Assembly (NCBI GenBank): GCA_963789885.1 | Contig: CAWBNB010000033.1 | Span: 186,001-250,000, forward strand | DNA from: DATEDA01 sp963789885 | GTDB lineage: Bacteria > Pseudomonadota > Gammaproteobacteria > Burkholderiales > SG8-39 | DNA length: 64,000 nt | Direction: 5' to 3' | In this document: piece after piece, positions 20,101 through 25,712 of the stretch | How the letters are laid out: each line of letters begins with the position of its first letter | Position numbering within the stretch: position 1 is the stretch's first letter | Translations under genes and position numbers: made by a program | The notes under the pieces: generated by a model | Databases searched by the model: none | The model's input: only the letters and a program-made list of their open reading frames with translations | Told to the model about the DNA's origin: nothing

Positions 20101-21324
20101 GCCACCGACGATGTTGCCGCTGGACTGGAGCCAGATCCCCCAGTCGTCGTTGCCGGCCGGGACACCACCGTTCGCCTCAGTGCCGATGTAATTACCTTGG
20201 ATCACGACGCGGGCGGCCGGGGCGACCACGATCCCGGTGCCGCCGGTTGCATAGCTACCTCCGACACCGAAACGGTTGATGATCAGGCCGTGAACCTCGC
20301 TTGCCGTGCCGGCGGTGAACACCAGGCCGTCGGTGTTCTGGCCGGTGCCCGAGCCATTGAGCTCGATGAGGGGTGTGCTGCCGAACCCCGGCTGGGTCCG
20401 CCCGTCGATGATCACGCTGTCGGTGATCGTAAGCGTCGCGCCGATGTTGATCGTGCGGACGCCTCCACCGGAGATGTTGAAGCTGATCGTGTCCGCACCC
20501 GGCGTGTTGTTTGCCGCGAGGATCGCTTCGCGCAGTGATATACCGTCGCCCCCCGGCGTACCAATCAGAGCGGCGATAGAGGTAGTTGCGCCGTTGACGC
20601 TATCGGAGTTGTTGCCCACGGTGACCGTCAGGAGCGTGTGATCCCAGTCGCTCGCTCCGGCGAGGCCGTGGGCCTCGATCGCCCCGGTCTTGAACTCGAG
20701 CGTCCAGTCGCCGCCTTTCGCGGCCGCGCCGGTAAGGTTCTCGCTTGCGGCGACATCCGCGCCGGTCAGCCGCGCGATCGCGTCGATCAGGGACTGGCCT
20801 TGGGTGGTCGCGGCGAGATCGCAGCCGTAGAACAGGATGTCGCCGTTGGCGGTGAGCGCATCTCCCCATTTCTTGATCTGCGCGGCGCGCTCGACCAGCG
20901 TCTCGAAATCGAGCTCCGTGCTGCCGAGCTGCACCGCGCCGTCGTGCGCGTGGCTGATGATGTGGACCGCTTCGAGACCGGAGCGCTTCGCGAGCGTCTC
21001 GCTGATCGCACTCACGCCGTCGCGGCGAGAGTCGATCATGACGAACTCGAGGCTCCGTCCCTCGGACTGCGCGGTCGCGCGCATGTCGGTGACGAGGCGC
21101 TGGTAGTCGGGCGTCGCGGTATCGACGAAGACGAGCTCGCTTGCGCGCTGAGCGGGCGCCGCGGCGGCCGAGATCACCACCGAGGGCGTGCCGACGTCAG
21201 TGAGCGAGCGGAACTCCGCTGCGAGTGTCGACGGCGCCGCGAATAGCGCATCGCTCGCGAGCGGATTCAAGTCGGCGGAGAGGAGGAGTCGCGGCTCGAG
21301 TTCCTCGAGCACCGCTCTGCGCAC
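8116..21324 (-). CDS. Giant repeat adhesin with LEPR-XLL start, DUF4347, beta-helix and cadherin-like repeats
   Basis: Predicted 4,402-residue cell-surface protein. In order: an N-terminal LEELEPRLLLSAD motif (LEPR-XLL family); a DUF4347 domain (about residues 60-225); three parallel beta-helix blocks of NVISGN/GNYIGT-type repeats (about 236-672, 930-1400 and 1665-2005) separated by SdrD-B-like domains (about 770-915 and 1490-1645); 11 cadherin-like repeats (2217-3373) with Ca-binding LDFE and NDNAPQ motifs; further cadherin/Ig-like domains; a Pro/Ala-rich linker; and a C-terminal hydrophobic segment (GLSVGYVLWLLRGG) followed by an acidic tail. The GTG at 21324 has no clear ribosome binding site. 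A basic leader starting MATKAKRAAK (ATG at 21463) lies one frame off and may be the true N-terminus. A divergent type I exporter lies upstream. No RTX repeats were seen in this protein. Confidence 0.88.
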   Translation of the reverse strand: MRRAVLEELEPRLLLSADLNPLASDALFAAPSTLAAEFRSLTDVGTPSVVISAAAAPAQRASELVFVDTATPDYQRLVTDMRATAQSEGRSLEFVMIDSRRDGVSAISETLAKRSGLEAVHIISHAHDGAVQLGSTELDFETLVERAAQIKKWGDALTANGDILFYGCDLAATTQGQSLIDAIARLTGADVAASENLTGAAAKGGDWTLEFKTGAIEAHGLAGASDWDHTLLTVTVGNNSDSVNGATTSIAALIGTPGGDGISLREAILAANNTPGADTISFNISGGGVRTINIGATLTITDSVIIDGRTQPGFGSTPLIELNGSGTGQNTDGLVFTAGTASEVHGLIINRFGVGGSYATGGTGIVVAPAARVVIQGNYIGTEANGGVPAGNDDWGIWLQSSGNIVGGTNAADRNVISGNGIDGIFVDGPSGASGNVIQGNYIGTNAAGSGSGMGNGETGIWVANSNNNTIGGTVADAGNVISGNGFSGIGWQGVLLQNSDFNLIQGNRIGTNAAGTAAIANAWAGIELNTGADNNSIIGNLISGNTTDGVVIAASTGNVVRGNNIGTNVDGSATIKNNDFGVWIDGASNNTIGGTLAGQGNLISGNGLGGVEVYGSTSSGNAILGNAIGGNTGLGIDLSLTAVGDGVTFNDAVAGDPDAGPNGLQNYPVLALAITNGSQIQISGAFNSTANSTFRIEFFASTTQDPSGRGEGQRYLGFVNVGTDSSGNATFSKIVLPATVLVGEYISATATNTVTNNTSEFAQNIQAAPAHEIRGTVFDDVDADADIVEGGTLTLANASVSLYLDNGDGAIGAGDVLQATVTTNAAGQYTFANLLDGTYYVAVDSKTLGGTNVWAEQTYAVAGAAKGAGFTATSGALFGGRNVGVSDDASSLPTAEHVTQVAVANANVVNVNYGFSFSAVTSNRDGDDDAGNTDRSVQGSLRQFIQNSNLIGGTQTANFSIGGGGSQSIALASALPVITDTVVLDATTQEGFGSTPLIELNGSGVATLNDGLQVVASGSTVRGFVINRFQGDGIHVEGSNNVVAGNWIGVDASGTVALGNGSPGVDVIGANNTIGGTGANDRNVIAGNLGDGIRIQSPSTGTLVWGNFIGTDRTGTLDLGNGGDGVHIDGSATGNIIGGSAAAARNVISGNDGDGIEIAGSGNNVTGNYIGLDATGVGALGNAQEGIDVSGASNVIGGTTAGERNVISGNSNHGVMLSGSGATLNRVIGNYIGTDAGGTLDRGNADGVRIQSGANANTIGGTTPAERNVISGNEDGIEIRDSGTTGNIVAGNFIGTTAAGTAALANSESGVEVSNSNNTIGGTAANSGNTIAFNAQDGVMVTGNSTIGVAVLGNAIYSNGGIGIDLEGTNGSTPNDVGVFDADTGPNGLQNFPVLTGAAVNGAIVSVAGSLDSAAGTSYRVEFFANNASGQRYLGATAVLVGAAGTATFLANVSATVAVGETITATATNLTNNSTSELSAGVTATAGFSISGTIFNDVNGNAILADDGGAVFAGTEVRLHLDDGDGLIDSGDSFVGITTTSGAGTYSFVGLAPGTYYVVVNSRKIDAGAGNYNAGFTQENVWADQTYGVIGAATATGFLSTPGSLYGGRNAAVSDNAAGAITTAEHVTKVTLAGGNVTGVDSGFSFNAIVNNRGDGNDDDTSFSRMQQGSLRQFILNANAITGSQTSNFSISGGGAQTIALAAALPTITQSAVLDATSQELFGGTPLIELNGAGAGASATGLTIGAGNSFVRGFVINRFGQDGIAITAGSDSTIAGNWIGTNSAGTAGAGNGRYGIQIASAGNTIGGLSATGADRNVVAGNTSDGIMVAGNNNSILGNYIGTNAAGTSAIANGEDGIWVNAASNNTIGGSNVDARNVISGNAWSGIDLSGGGSNNVIRGNYIGLNAANTGTIANGREGVYLHDGTGTLVGGTGALDGNIISGNTGRGVEVDSGNSDSLLGNLIYGNGGIGIDLSQVPGGDGVTANDQTAFPYDSDSGTNNLQNFPVLSDPTTSSVNVTLNSTASRAFRIELFANSTGNREGQRYLGFVNVTTSGAGIWSGSAPIAAALGEWVTATATDSVTGETSEFGAAVQVTSAPVNNVPGPRVVNEDSPLALNTISVSDVDGNVNSVVLSVLNGTLAVTPAGGALVAGGGTGAVTITGTQGAINSTLASLVYQGNLNFNGADTLTMTSTDAVGLQDIDTVAIAVSTVDDLPQINDATAPPLPENSANGTAVFNVNEAFTGTDNDHDGQPLAYSIVSGNTGGAFAINAVTGAITVANSAALDFETTPVFSLTVQATDGTTPDTAVITVNLTNLNDNAPQIDDATAPALPENSANGTVVHNVNEAFTGSDNDRDGQPLTYSITGGNTAGAFAINAVTGAITVANSAALDFETTPAFNLTVSATDGALSDTAVITVNLTNLNDNLPQINDATASALPENSANGTAVYNINEAFTGTDSDRDGQPLAYSIIGGNIGGAFAIDPATGAITAANSAALDFETTPVFNLTVQATDGTTPDTAVITVNLINLNDNVPQINDATAPALPENSANGTAVYNVNEAFTGTDNDRDGQALAYSIIGGNTAGAFAINASTGAITVVNSAALDFETTPVFNLTVQATDGTTLDTAVITVNLTNLNDNAPQINDATTSLAENSAFATAVYNVNEAFTGTDNDRDGQALAYSIIGGNTGGAFAISAATGAITVANSAALDFETTPVFNLTVSATDGTTSDTALITVNLINLNDNVPQINDATAPSPPENSANGTAVYNVNEAFTGTDNDRDGQALAYSIVAGNTGGAFAVDPATGVITVANSAALDFETTSVFNLTIQATDGAAPDTAVITVNLINLNDNAPQINDATAPSLPENSANGTAVYNVNETFTGTDNDRDDQPLAYSIIGGNTGGGFAIDSVTGAITVANPAALDFETTQVFSLTVQATDGTTPDTAVITINLINDNDNAPQINDATTNLAENSAFGTAVYNVNEAFTGTDADRDGQPLVYSITAGNTAGAFAIDPATGAITVANPAALDFETTPVFNLTVHATDGATSDTAAITINLINLNDNAPQIDDATTSIAENSPAGTIIYDANDAFTGADNDRDGQILTYSIAAGNTGGAFAIDTATGAIKVANSAALDFESTPAFNLTIVASDGTTPDTAIITVNLINANDNAPQIDDATAPALTEGAPSGTAAYNVNDAFTGTDADRDGQALAYSIVAGNTGGAFAIDAVTGAITVANPVALDFETTPVFVLTVNATDGTFNDTAQITVNLTNANDNAPQIDDATTNLPENSAFGTFVLDANEAFTGADTDRDGQVLTYSIAAGNTAGAFAIDSATGAITVANPAALDFETNPVFNLTVTATDGTANDSAVITVNLSDINEPPVIVANAGLTVNEGTGATITGAELAVADPDNSAIQLVYTVGSAPVNGTLYLSGAPVGVGGAFTQDDLDNGRVSYTHDDSETVADGFTFTVSDGAGGTIGSTTFSITVNPVNDVPVATDDIAATNESISVTTVNVLLNDALGDQPTTIVTFDALSAQGGTVALNAGNTFTYTPAATFSGTDTFTYTIQDADGETSTATVTVTVANVVNDPPVNIVPGAQISAEDVALVFSTGTGNRIAVSDPDAGTNPLQVTLTATNGMLTLAGTTGLVFTVGSGAGDVTMTFTGTAVAINAALNGLVFTPNLNSNGLAFITLATNDLGATGSGGALSDSDLATIDVLPVNDAPDGTDTTVTLNEDSTYTFSLGDFGFTDVDFGDAMTDVRIDSISLPAGATLQLGGVDVIPSQVITVADISAGLLVFTPVPDANGAGYASFTFSVRDTGVPPGPLFDLAPNTMTVTVAPVNDLPIITSDGGATAVFVVAENTTAVTAVTASDVDLQPLAFSLAGADAGRFSMDSVTGVLTFNPAPNFEAPTDAGADNVYNVTVQVADGAGGVDTQALTITVVDANDAPVAAADAYVTAEDAPLSIAASGTLGNDTDQDGNPLAAVLVSAPANGSVAFNADGSFVYTPNANFFGVDTFTYEATDGAAASAVATVTITVTPVNDAPVGADGTVFAGATYSFAASDFGYADVDGDPLDHVTITSLPADGTLLFDGVAVAVNQDVTPADLAAGRLVYVPPTSGSAVAASFGFLVHDATSTAAAANTMTIGFAAPPAPPAPPAPPAPITPPTTTPATTPAAEPPAAPAPGGSGSAPSAGGRGGGSGGAAAGPGPSDTAAPAPDAGAAAGAATTTATASAVATSVTQAGSSPTGAIGFQSSGLPTDPRAGGPTPQTESRGEPPTGEVKAEMQAVAAMAAPEMRQALDEARERTQEDIKVEARVAGSVFVVSTGLSVGYVLWLLRGGALIASLLSSLPAWRLVDPLPVLGSMGGRAGDEDDDSLEDLVADDRDARDAPGDDATPDNDNVGSVPT
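8859..8898 (-). repeat. Low-complexity GC-rich tandem repeat coding for a Pro/Ala linker
   Basis: A short repeat of GGGGCGGGC-like units encodes the APPAPPAPP stretch of the adhesin, just before its long Pro/Ala/Gly-rich linker. It is probably a flexible spacer that holds the repeat stalk away from the C-terminal hydrophobic segment. Slippage here would change linker length in steps of three residues. Confidence 0.75.
11205..14676 (-). repeat. Eleven tandem cadherin-like repeats of about 316 bp within the adhesin gene
   Basis: The coding strand carries 11 consecutive units of 105-106 codons, each starting near I(N/D)DAT and ending LNDNAPQ or a close variant. Every unit has an NEAFTG-type motif, D-R-DGQ, TGAITVAN and LDFETTP. 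The units nearest the N-terminal side (about 12.6-14.6 kb) are the most alike; the last three toward 11.2 kb are more diverged. The conserved acidic motifs are those that bind calcium between cadherin domains. Units this similar are prone to recombination and to mis-assembly, so the copy number may differ from the real one. Confidence 0.9.
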
Positions 21325-21463
21325 GAAGCTGGAGGCGCTGGCGCGGATCGGTGTGGGCGTGCGTGCGAGCGGTTTACGTCGCTGGCGCCCGACGCGCGCG
21401 CGGACGCGCGGGCGCGATGGCCCGTCCGGTGTTCTTCGCGGCGCGCTTCGCCTTCGTTGCCAT

Positions 21464-21986
21464 TGCCGGTGGGTCCGTCTGACGGACCGCCCCCTCCGCG
21501 AGTGGTTCGGTCAACGCGCGAGCAAGATGCAAGCCCAAGGCGAGGCGAAGTTCGTGCTCGAACACACTGATCCAGAAGGGAAACGCGCTTTAGCGATGGG
21601 CAAATGCCACAGATCGATGCGAGTCGGGACGCGGAGCGTCACCGTCCATTCGCGTGCGATGCATTGCGCGCGATGGATGTGAACTGTCCTGTGCGTCAAA
21701 TGTCACGGCCGCCGGGACGCACGATCGGCGCCCTACGGCCGCGTTGACGAAACGCGGCAACGGTTGCCGCTTTTCCGCCAATCGCGCGGGTTGCACTGCG
21801 AGTCGTCGCTCGCGCGCTTGCCTGCAAACGCGCACGTCCGCAAGAGGGCAGACGCTGCGGGATGTGAACATTGGCTTCCCCGGCGCGTGCAGTTACCTGC
21901 CGCCATCGGCGCGGTCGTTGCGATCGCGTCTTGGCCCGTCGCTTGCTCGCTCGTATCCGTTCGCGGGATGGCGGAGGATCGTGGCG
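21464..21986. promoter_or_regulatory. Divergent control region between the adhesin operon and the type I exporter
   Basis: About 520 bp without a convincing gene separates the leftward adhesin operon from the rightward exporter genes, so it should hold both promoters. A perfect 8-bp inverted repeat with a one-base centre (GGTCCGTC-T-GACGGACC, 21472-21488) lies 9-25 bases upstream of the possible adhesin ATG at 21463, where it would be in the 5' leader. No confident -35/-10 pair was found. The open frame that continues leftwards from the exporter start is compositionally odd and was not accepted as coding. Confidence 0.45.
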
Positions 21987-24128
21987 ATGAGTCGACACAC
22001 GCAAACGGAAACGCCCGGCAGTGGCAGCACGACGCTCGCCGCGGAGGATTTCCTATGGCTGGTCGCGAGCCTCGCGCGGCTCCACAGACTGCCGGTCGAC
22101 GCGACGCTGCTCGCGCAGCAGTTCCCGCCACCGCATTCGCGCGCGTCGCTCGGCGCGGCGGCGGCGGCGATCGGGTTGCGGCTCGAACCGATCCCGGTCG
22201 GCGACGCGGGACTCGACCGGGCGGTCTCGCCCTGCGTCGCGTTCGTGAAAACGGAAGCCGGAGCGCCCGCGCGCGTGGCGGTCCTCGTCGCCGCCGACGC
22301 GGAGCGGCTGCTGTGCTTCGAGTCCGGACGCGAGTCGCCGCGCACTGTCGCGCGACGCGAATGCGAGACGATCTTCGAGGCGGAGGCGTTCCGCGCCGCT
22401 ACCGGCGCGCCAGCCACCGACGACGCTGCGTCGCCGGCGCCGCGTGAGCCTTTCGGTTTCCGCTGGTTCCTCCCCGAACTCGTGAGGCATCGCGTGGTGT
22501 GGCGCGACGTCCTGCTCGCGTCGCTCGTCCTGCAGCTCGTGGGGCTGGCGACGCCGGTCTTCACCCAAGTCGTCATCGACAAGGTCGTCGTCCACCGCAC
22601 CGAGAGCACTCTCGCGGTGATCGGCGTCGCGCTCGTGCTCTTCCTCGTCTTCAACGCGGCGATGACCTGGGCCCGCCAGTATCTGGTGCTCCACACCGGC
22701 AACCGGATCGACGCGGTGCTCGGCGCGCGGGTGTTCAAGCACCTCTTCGCGCTGCCGGCGCCCTACTTCGAGAGCCGCCCGACCGGGACGCTGACCGCGC
22801 GCCTGCAGGGCATCGAATCGATCCGCGAGTTCCTGACCGGCGCGGCGATGGCGGTCGTCCTCGATCTGCCGTTCACCCTGATCTTCCTCACGGTGATGTT
22901 CTGGTACAGCTGGCAGCTCAGCCTCATTGCGCTCGCGCTCGTCGGGTTGATCGCGGTGACGAGCGTGGCCGTCACGCCGATGCTCCGGGAGCGCCTCAAC
23001 CGGCAGTTCCTCGCCGGCGCGCGCAACCAGGCGTTTCTCACCGAGTACATCGCCGGCGCCGAGACGGTGAAATCGCTGCAGATGGAGCCGCAGCTCGAGC
23101 GCCGCTACGGCGACCTCCTCGCCCATTACCTGGCGGCGAGCTTCGCGACCCGCTCCGCGGCCAACGGCTTCAACGCGCTCGTCCTTGCGCTCGAGCAGGC
23201 GATGACGGTGTCCATACTGGTGGTCGGCGCACTGTTTGTCATGCAAGGGGACGGTTTCACGATCGGAATGCTGGTGGCGTTCCAGATGTTCGCGGGGCGC
23301 CTCTCGCAGCCGATGCTCCGTCTGGCCGGCCTGTGGCAGAGCTTCCAGCAGGCGACGATCGCCGTACGGCGCCTCGGCGACGTGATGGATGCGCCGCCCG
23401 AGCCGGTCGCCCTCACCCCGTCGCGCGCGCTCGGCCGCGAGGGCCGGGTCGAGATCGAAGGCCTGAGCTTCCGCTACGCCTCCAGCGCCCCGTATCTCTT
23501 CCGGGACTTCTCCCTCGACGTCGCACCGGGTCGGGCGGTCGCGGTGATGGGACCGTCGGGGTCGGGCAAGAGCACGCTCGCCAAGCTGCTCCAGGGCTTC
23601 TACGCGACATCGGACGGGACGATCCGCATCGACGGCCGCGACATCCGGCACCTGGCGGCGAATGAGCTTCGCCAGTACTACGGTGTCGTGCCGCAGGAGA
23701 CGCGGCTCTTCTCCGGCACGATTTTCGACAACCTGGCGGTGGCGAACCCGCTTGCGAGCTTCGAGGACATGGTGCTCGCCTGCGAAATGGCGGAGGTGCA
23801 CGACGTGATCGAGCGCCTCCCGCAGGGCTACCGCACGCCGATCGGCGAGCAGGGCGTCGGACTCTCCGGCGGGCAGAAGCAGCGTCTTGCCATTGCGCGC
23901 GCACTGCTCAAGCGGCCGCGGATCCTCGTCTTCGACGAGGCGACGAGCCAGCTCGACCACGCGACCGCGGAGGCGTTCGCCCATACCATCAACCGGCTGA
24001 AGGGCCGGGCGACGATCCTCTTCATCACCCACCAGCTCCCGCGGGCGCTCAAGGTCGACGAGATCGTGCAGCTCGGCGCCCCGCGCGCGGCGAAAGAGGA
24101 GGCGGCGCCGCTGCGCGCCGAGGCATAG
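21987..24128 (+). CDS. Type I secretion ABC transporter (HlyB/LapB family)
   Basis: 713-residue inner-membrane exporter. It has an N-terminal C39-peptidase-like domain (about 10-130) in which no catalytic Cys was seen in the expected place, as in HlyB/LapB-type exporters of RTX and adhesin substrates. A six-helix membrane domain (about 165-450) follows, then a nucleotide-binding domain with Walker A GPSGSGKST (about 521-529), signature LSGGQKQR and Walker B ILVFDEATSQLD. The ATG at 21987 was preferred because GGAGG sits about 9 bases upstream and the exporter homology starts here; the frame is open further upstream but without family similarity. The membrane-fusion gene starts 2 bp after the stop. 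The likely substrate is the RTX protein at 25.7 kb, and possibly the giant adhesin. No TolC-type partner is in the window. Confidence 0.92.
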   Translation: MSRHTQTETPGSGSTTLAAEDFLWLVASLARLHRLPVDATLLAQQFPPPHSRASLGAAAAAIGLRLEPIPVGDAGLDRAVSPCVAFVKTEAGAPARVAVLVAADAERLLCFESGRESPRTVARRECETIFEAEAFRAATGAPATDDAASPAPREPFGFRWFLPELVRHRVVWRDVLLASLVLQLVGLATPVFTQVVIDKVVVHRTESTLAVIGVALVLFLVFNAAMTWARQYLVLHTGNRIDAVLGARVFKHLFALPAPYFESRPTGTLTARLQGIESIREFLTGAAMAVVLDLPFTLIFLTVMFWYSWQLSLIALALVGLIAVTSVAVTPMLRERLNRQFLAGARNQAFLTEYIAGAETVKSLQMEPQLERRYGDLLAHYLAASFATRSAANGFNALVLALEQAMTVSILVVGALFVMQGDGFTIGMLVAFQMFAGRLSQPMLRLAGLWQSFQQATIAVRRLGDVMDAPPEPVALTPSRALGREGRVEIEGLSFRYASSAPYLFRDFSLDVAPGRAVAVMGPSGSGKSTLAKLLQGFYATSDGTIRIDGRDIRHLAANELRQYYGVVPQETRLFSGTIFDNLAVANPLASFEDMVLACEMAEVHDVIERLPQGYRTPIGEQGVGLSGGQKQRLAIARALLKRPRILVFDEATSQLDHATAEAFAHTINRLKGRATILFITHQLPRALKVDEIVQLGAPRAAKEEAAPLRAEA

Positions 24129-24130
24129 TC

Positions 24131-25495
24131 ATGGTTTCGCTCCGTGCCGCCCTGAGCGCGCTCTTTGGCGCGACGCCCGCACCCGAGGTCTTCGCGCCTG
24201 ACGCCCTTGCGCACGAGGACCGTCCGGCATCGCCGCTGCCGCGGTTTGTCCTGCGCGCCTGCAGCGCGCTGATTGCGGCGCTCCTCGTCTGGGCCACGTT
24301 CGGCAAGCTCGACATCGTCGCGGTCGCCGAGGGTCGCCTGATCCCCTCGAGCTACCTCCAGATCGTGCAGCCGCCCGAAGCGGGCACCCTGCGCGAGATT
24401 CTCGTTCGCGAGGGCGAGCGGGTGACCGCAGGCCAGCCCCTGATGCGCATGGACCCGAAGCTCGCCGATGCCGACCTGTCTGTGGTGCGACAGGAGGTCG
24501 CCCTGCGCCGGCTTCAGCTCCGCCGGATCGATGCCGAGCTCGGCGGCGGGGCACTCGGCCAGGAAGAGGGTGACCCCCCCAAGCTCTATGCCGAGGTCGC
24601 GGCGCAGTGGGCGGCCAACCGCCGCGCCCTCGAGGACGCCCTTGCGCAGGAACGGACCGTGCTCGAGCGCGCGCGCCAGAACTATGCGGCGGCGGCGGAA
24701 ATCAAGTCGAAGCTCGAGCAGACCCTGCCGCACTACCGGGCCCAGGAACAGGCATTCGCGAAGCTCGCACGCGAGGGCTACGCGGGCGCGCTCGTCGCGC
24801 AGGAGAAGGAGCGCGACCGGATCGAGAAGGAGCAGGACCTGCGCAGCCAGGGGCACGCCATCCAAAGCGCCGAAGCGACCATGGCGCAATCGGAGCGGAA
24901 GCTCGCCCAGATCCAGTCGGAGTACCGGCAGCGGCTCCAGGCCGAGCGGGTGGAAGCCTCGGCGCAGGCGCAGCGGCTCGAGCAAGAGCTCGGCAAGCAG
25001 GAGTACCGGCAGGGGCGCCTCGAGCTGCGCGCGCCACAGGCCGGCATCGTCAAGGACCTCGCGACGCACACGCCGGGCACCGTGGTGACCCCGGGGACGG
25101 TCGTCATGACGCTCGTCCCCGCAGACGAACAGCTGCGGGCGGAGGTGTGGCTCTCGAACGACGACGTCGGCTTCGTGCACCCCGGACAGCCGGCGAAGCT
25201 CAAGCTCGCCACGTTCACCTTCCAGAAGTACGGGATGCTCGACGGGCGCGTGACGCGGGTGAGCGCCGATGCGACCGAGCGGTCCGCCGGCCGCTCCGAT
25301 CGACCGGTGGCCGCGGCGGCCTACAAGACGCTGGTGGACCTCGGCGCGCAGCACCTCGATGCCGACGGGCGGCGCTACGAGCTCGCCCCCGGAATGCAGG
25401 TCAGCGCCGAAATCAAGCTCGGCGAGCGTACGGTGCTGGAATATCTCCTGTCGCCGGTGCAGAAGGCGTTCCACGAGGCGGGGCGCGAGCGCTGA
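24131..25495 (+). CDS. Type I secretion membrane-fusion protein (HlyD/LapC family)
   Basis: 454-residue periplasmic adaptor linking the ABC exporter to an outer-membrane TolC-like channel. One N-terminal membrane helix (about residues 38-58) is followed by a biotinyl-lipoyl-like half-motif (VQPPEAGTLREILVREGE), a long alpha-helical coiled-coil hairpin (about 110-300), the second half-motif (LRAPQAGIVKDL) and a beta-barrel domain ending with the HlyD-type C-terminus (GMQVSAEIKLGERTVLEYLL). The length is typical for HlyD. It starts 2 bp after the exporter gene and is surely co-transcribed with it. Confidence 0.93.
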   Translation: MVSLRAALSALFGATPAPEVFAPDALAHEDRPASPLPRFVLRACSALIAALLVWATFGKLDIVAVAEGRLIPSSYLQIVQPPEAGTLREILVREGERVTAGQPLMRMDPKLADADLSVVRQEVALRRLQLRRIDAELGGGALGQEEGDPPKLYAEVAAQWAANRRALEDALAQERTVLERARQNYAAAAEIKSKLEQTLPHYRAQEQAFAKLAREGYAGALVAQEKERDRIEKEQDLRSQGHAIQSAEATMAQSERKLAQIQSEYRQRLQAERVEASAQAQRLEQELGKQEYRQGRLELRAPQAGIVKDLATHTPGTVVTPGTVVMTLVPADEQLRAEVWLSNDDVGFVHPGQPAKLKLATFTFQKYGMLDGRVTRVSADATERSAGRSDRPVAAAAYKTLVDLGAQHLDADGRRYELAPGMQVSAEIKLGERTVLEYLLSPVQKAFHEAGRER

Positions 25496-25712
25496 GCTGT
25501 GCTGGCGGGACAATTGCTTATTAATCGGGGAACGACCGACCATGTCGGCGTACGTTGGGCTGGAGCAGTTGTCCGATCAATGAACTACGGACGCGCCGCC
25601 CGACGAGGCACGTCGACGGGAATGACCAAAAGCGGTCGCGGCGCGTCAGGGCTTGTGACGTAGCGGGGCACTTCCGGCTGCAGTGGTAGTTATGGACGGG
25701 GAGAAGAACCGA

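Noticed and set aside
21871..21891. A GG-N10-GC pattern suggestive of a sigma-54 promoter upstream of the exporter.
   Set aside because: Only the minimal dinucleotides match; in DNA this GC-rich such matches occur by chance, and the TTGCA half is missing.
21654..21986. N-terminal extension of the exporter by about 110 residues.
   Set aside because: The extra part is Cys/Arg-rich with no family similarity, while a good ribosome site and the usual exporter start lie at 21987.
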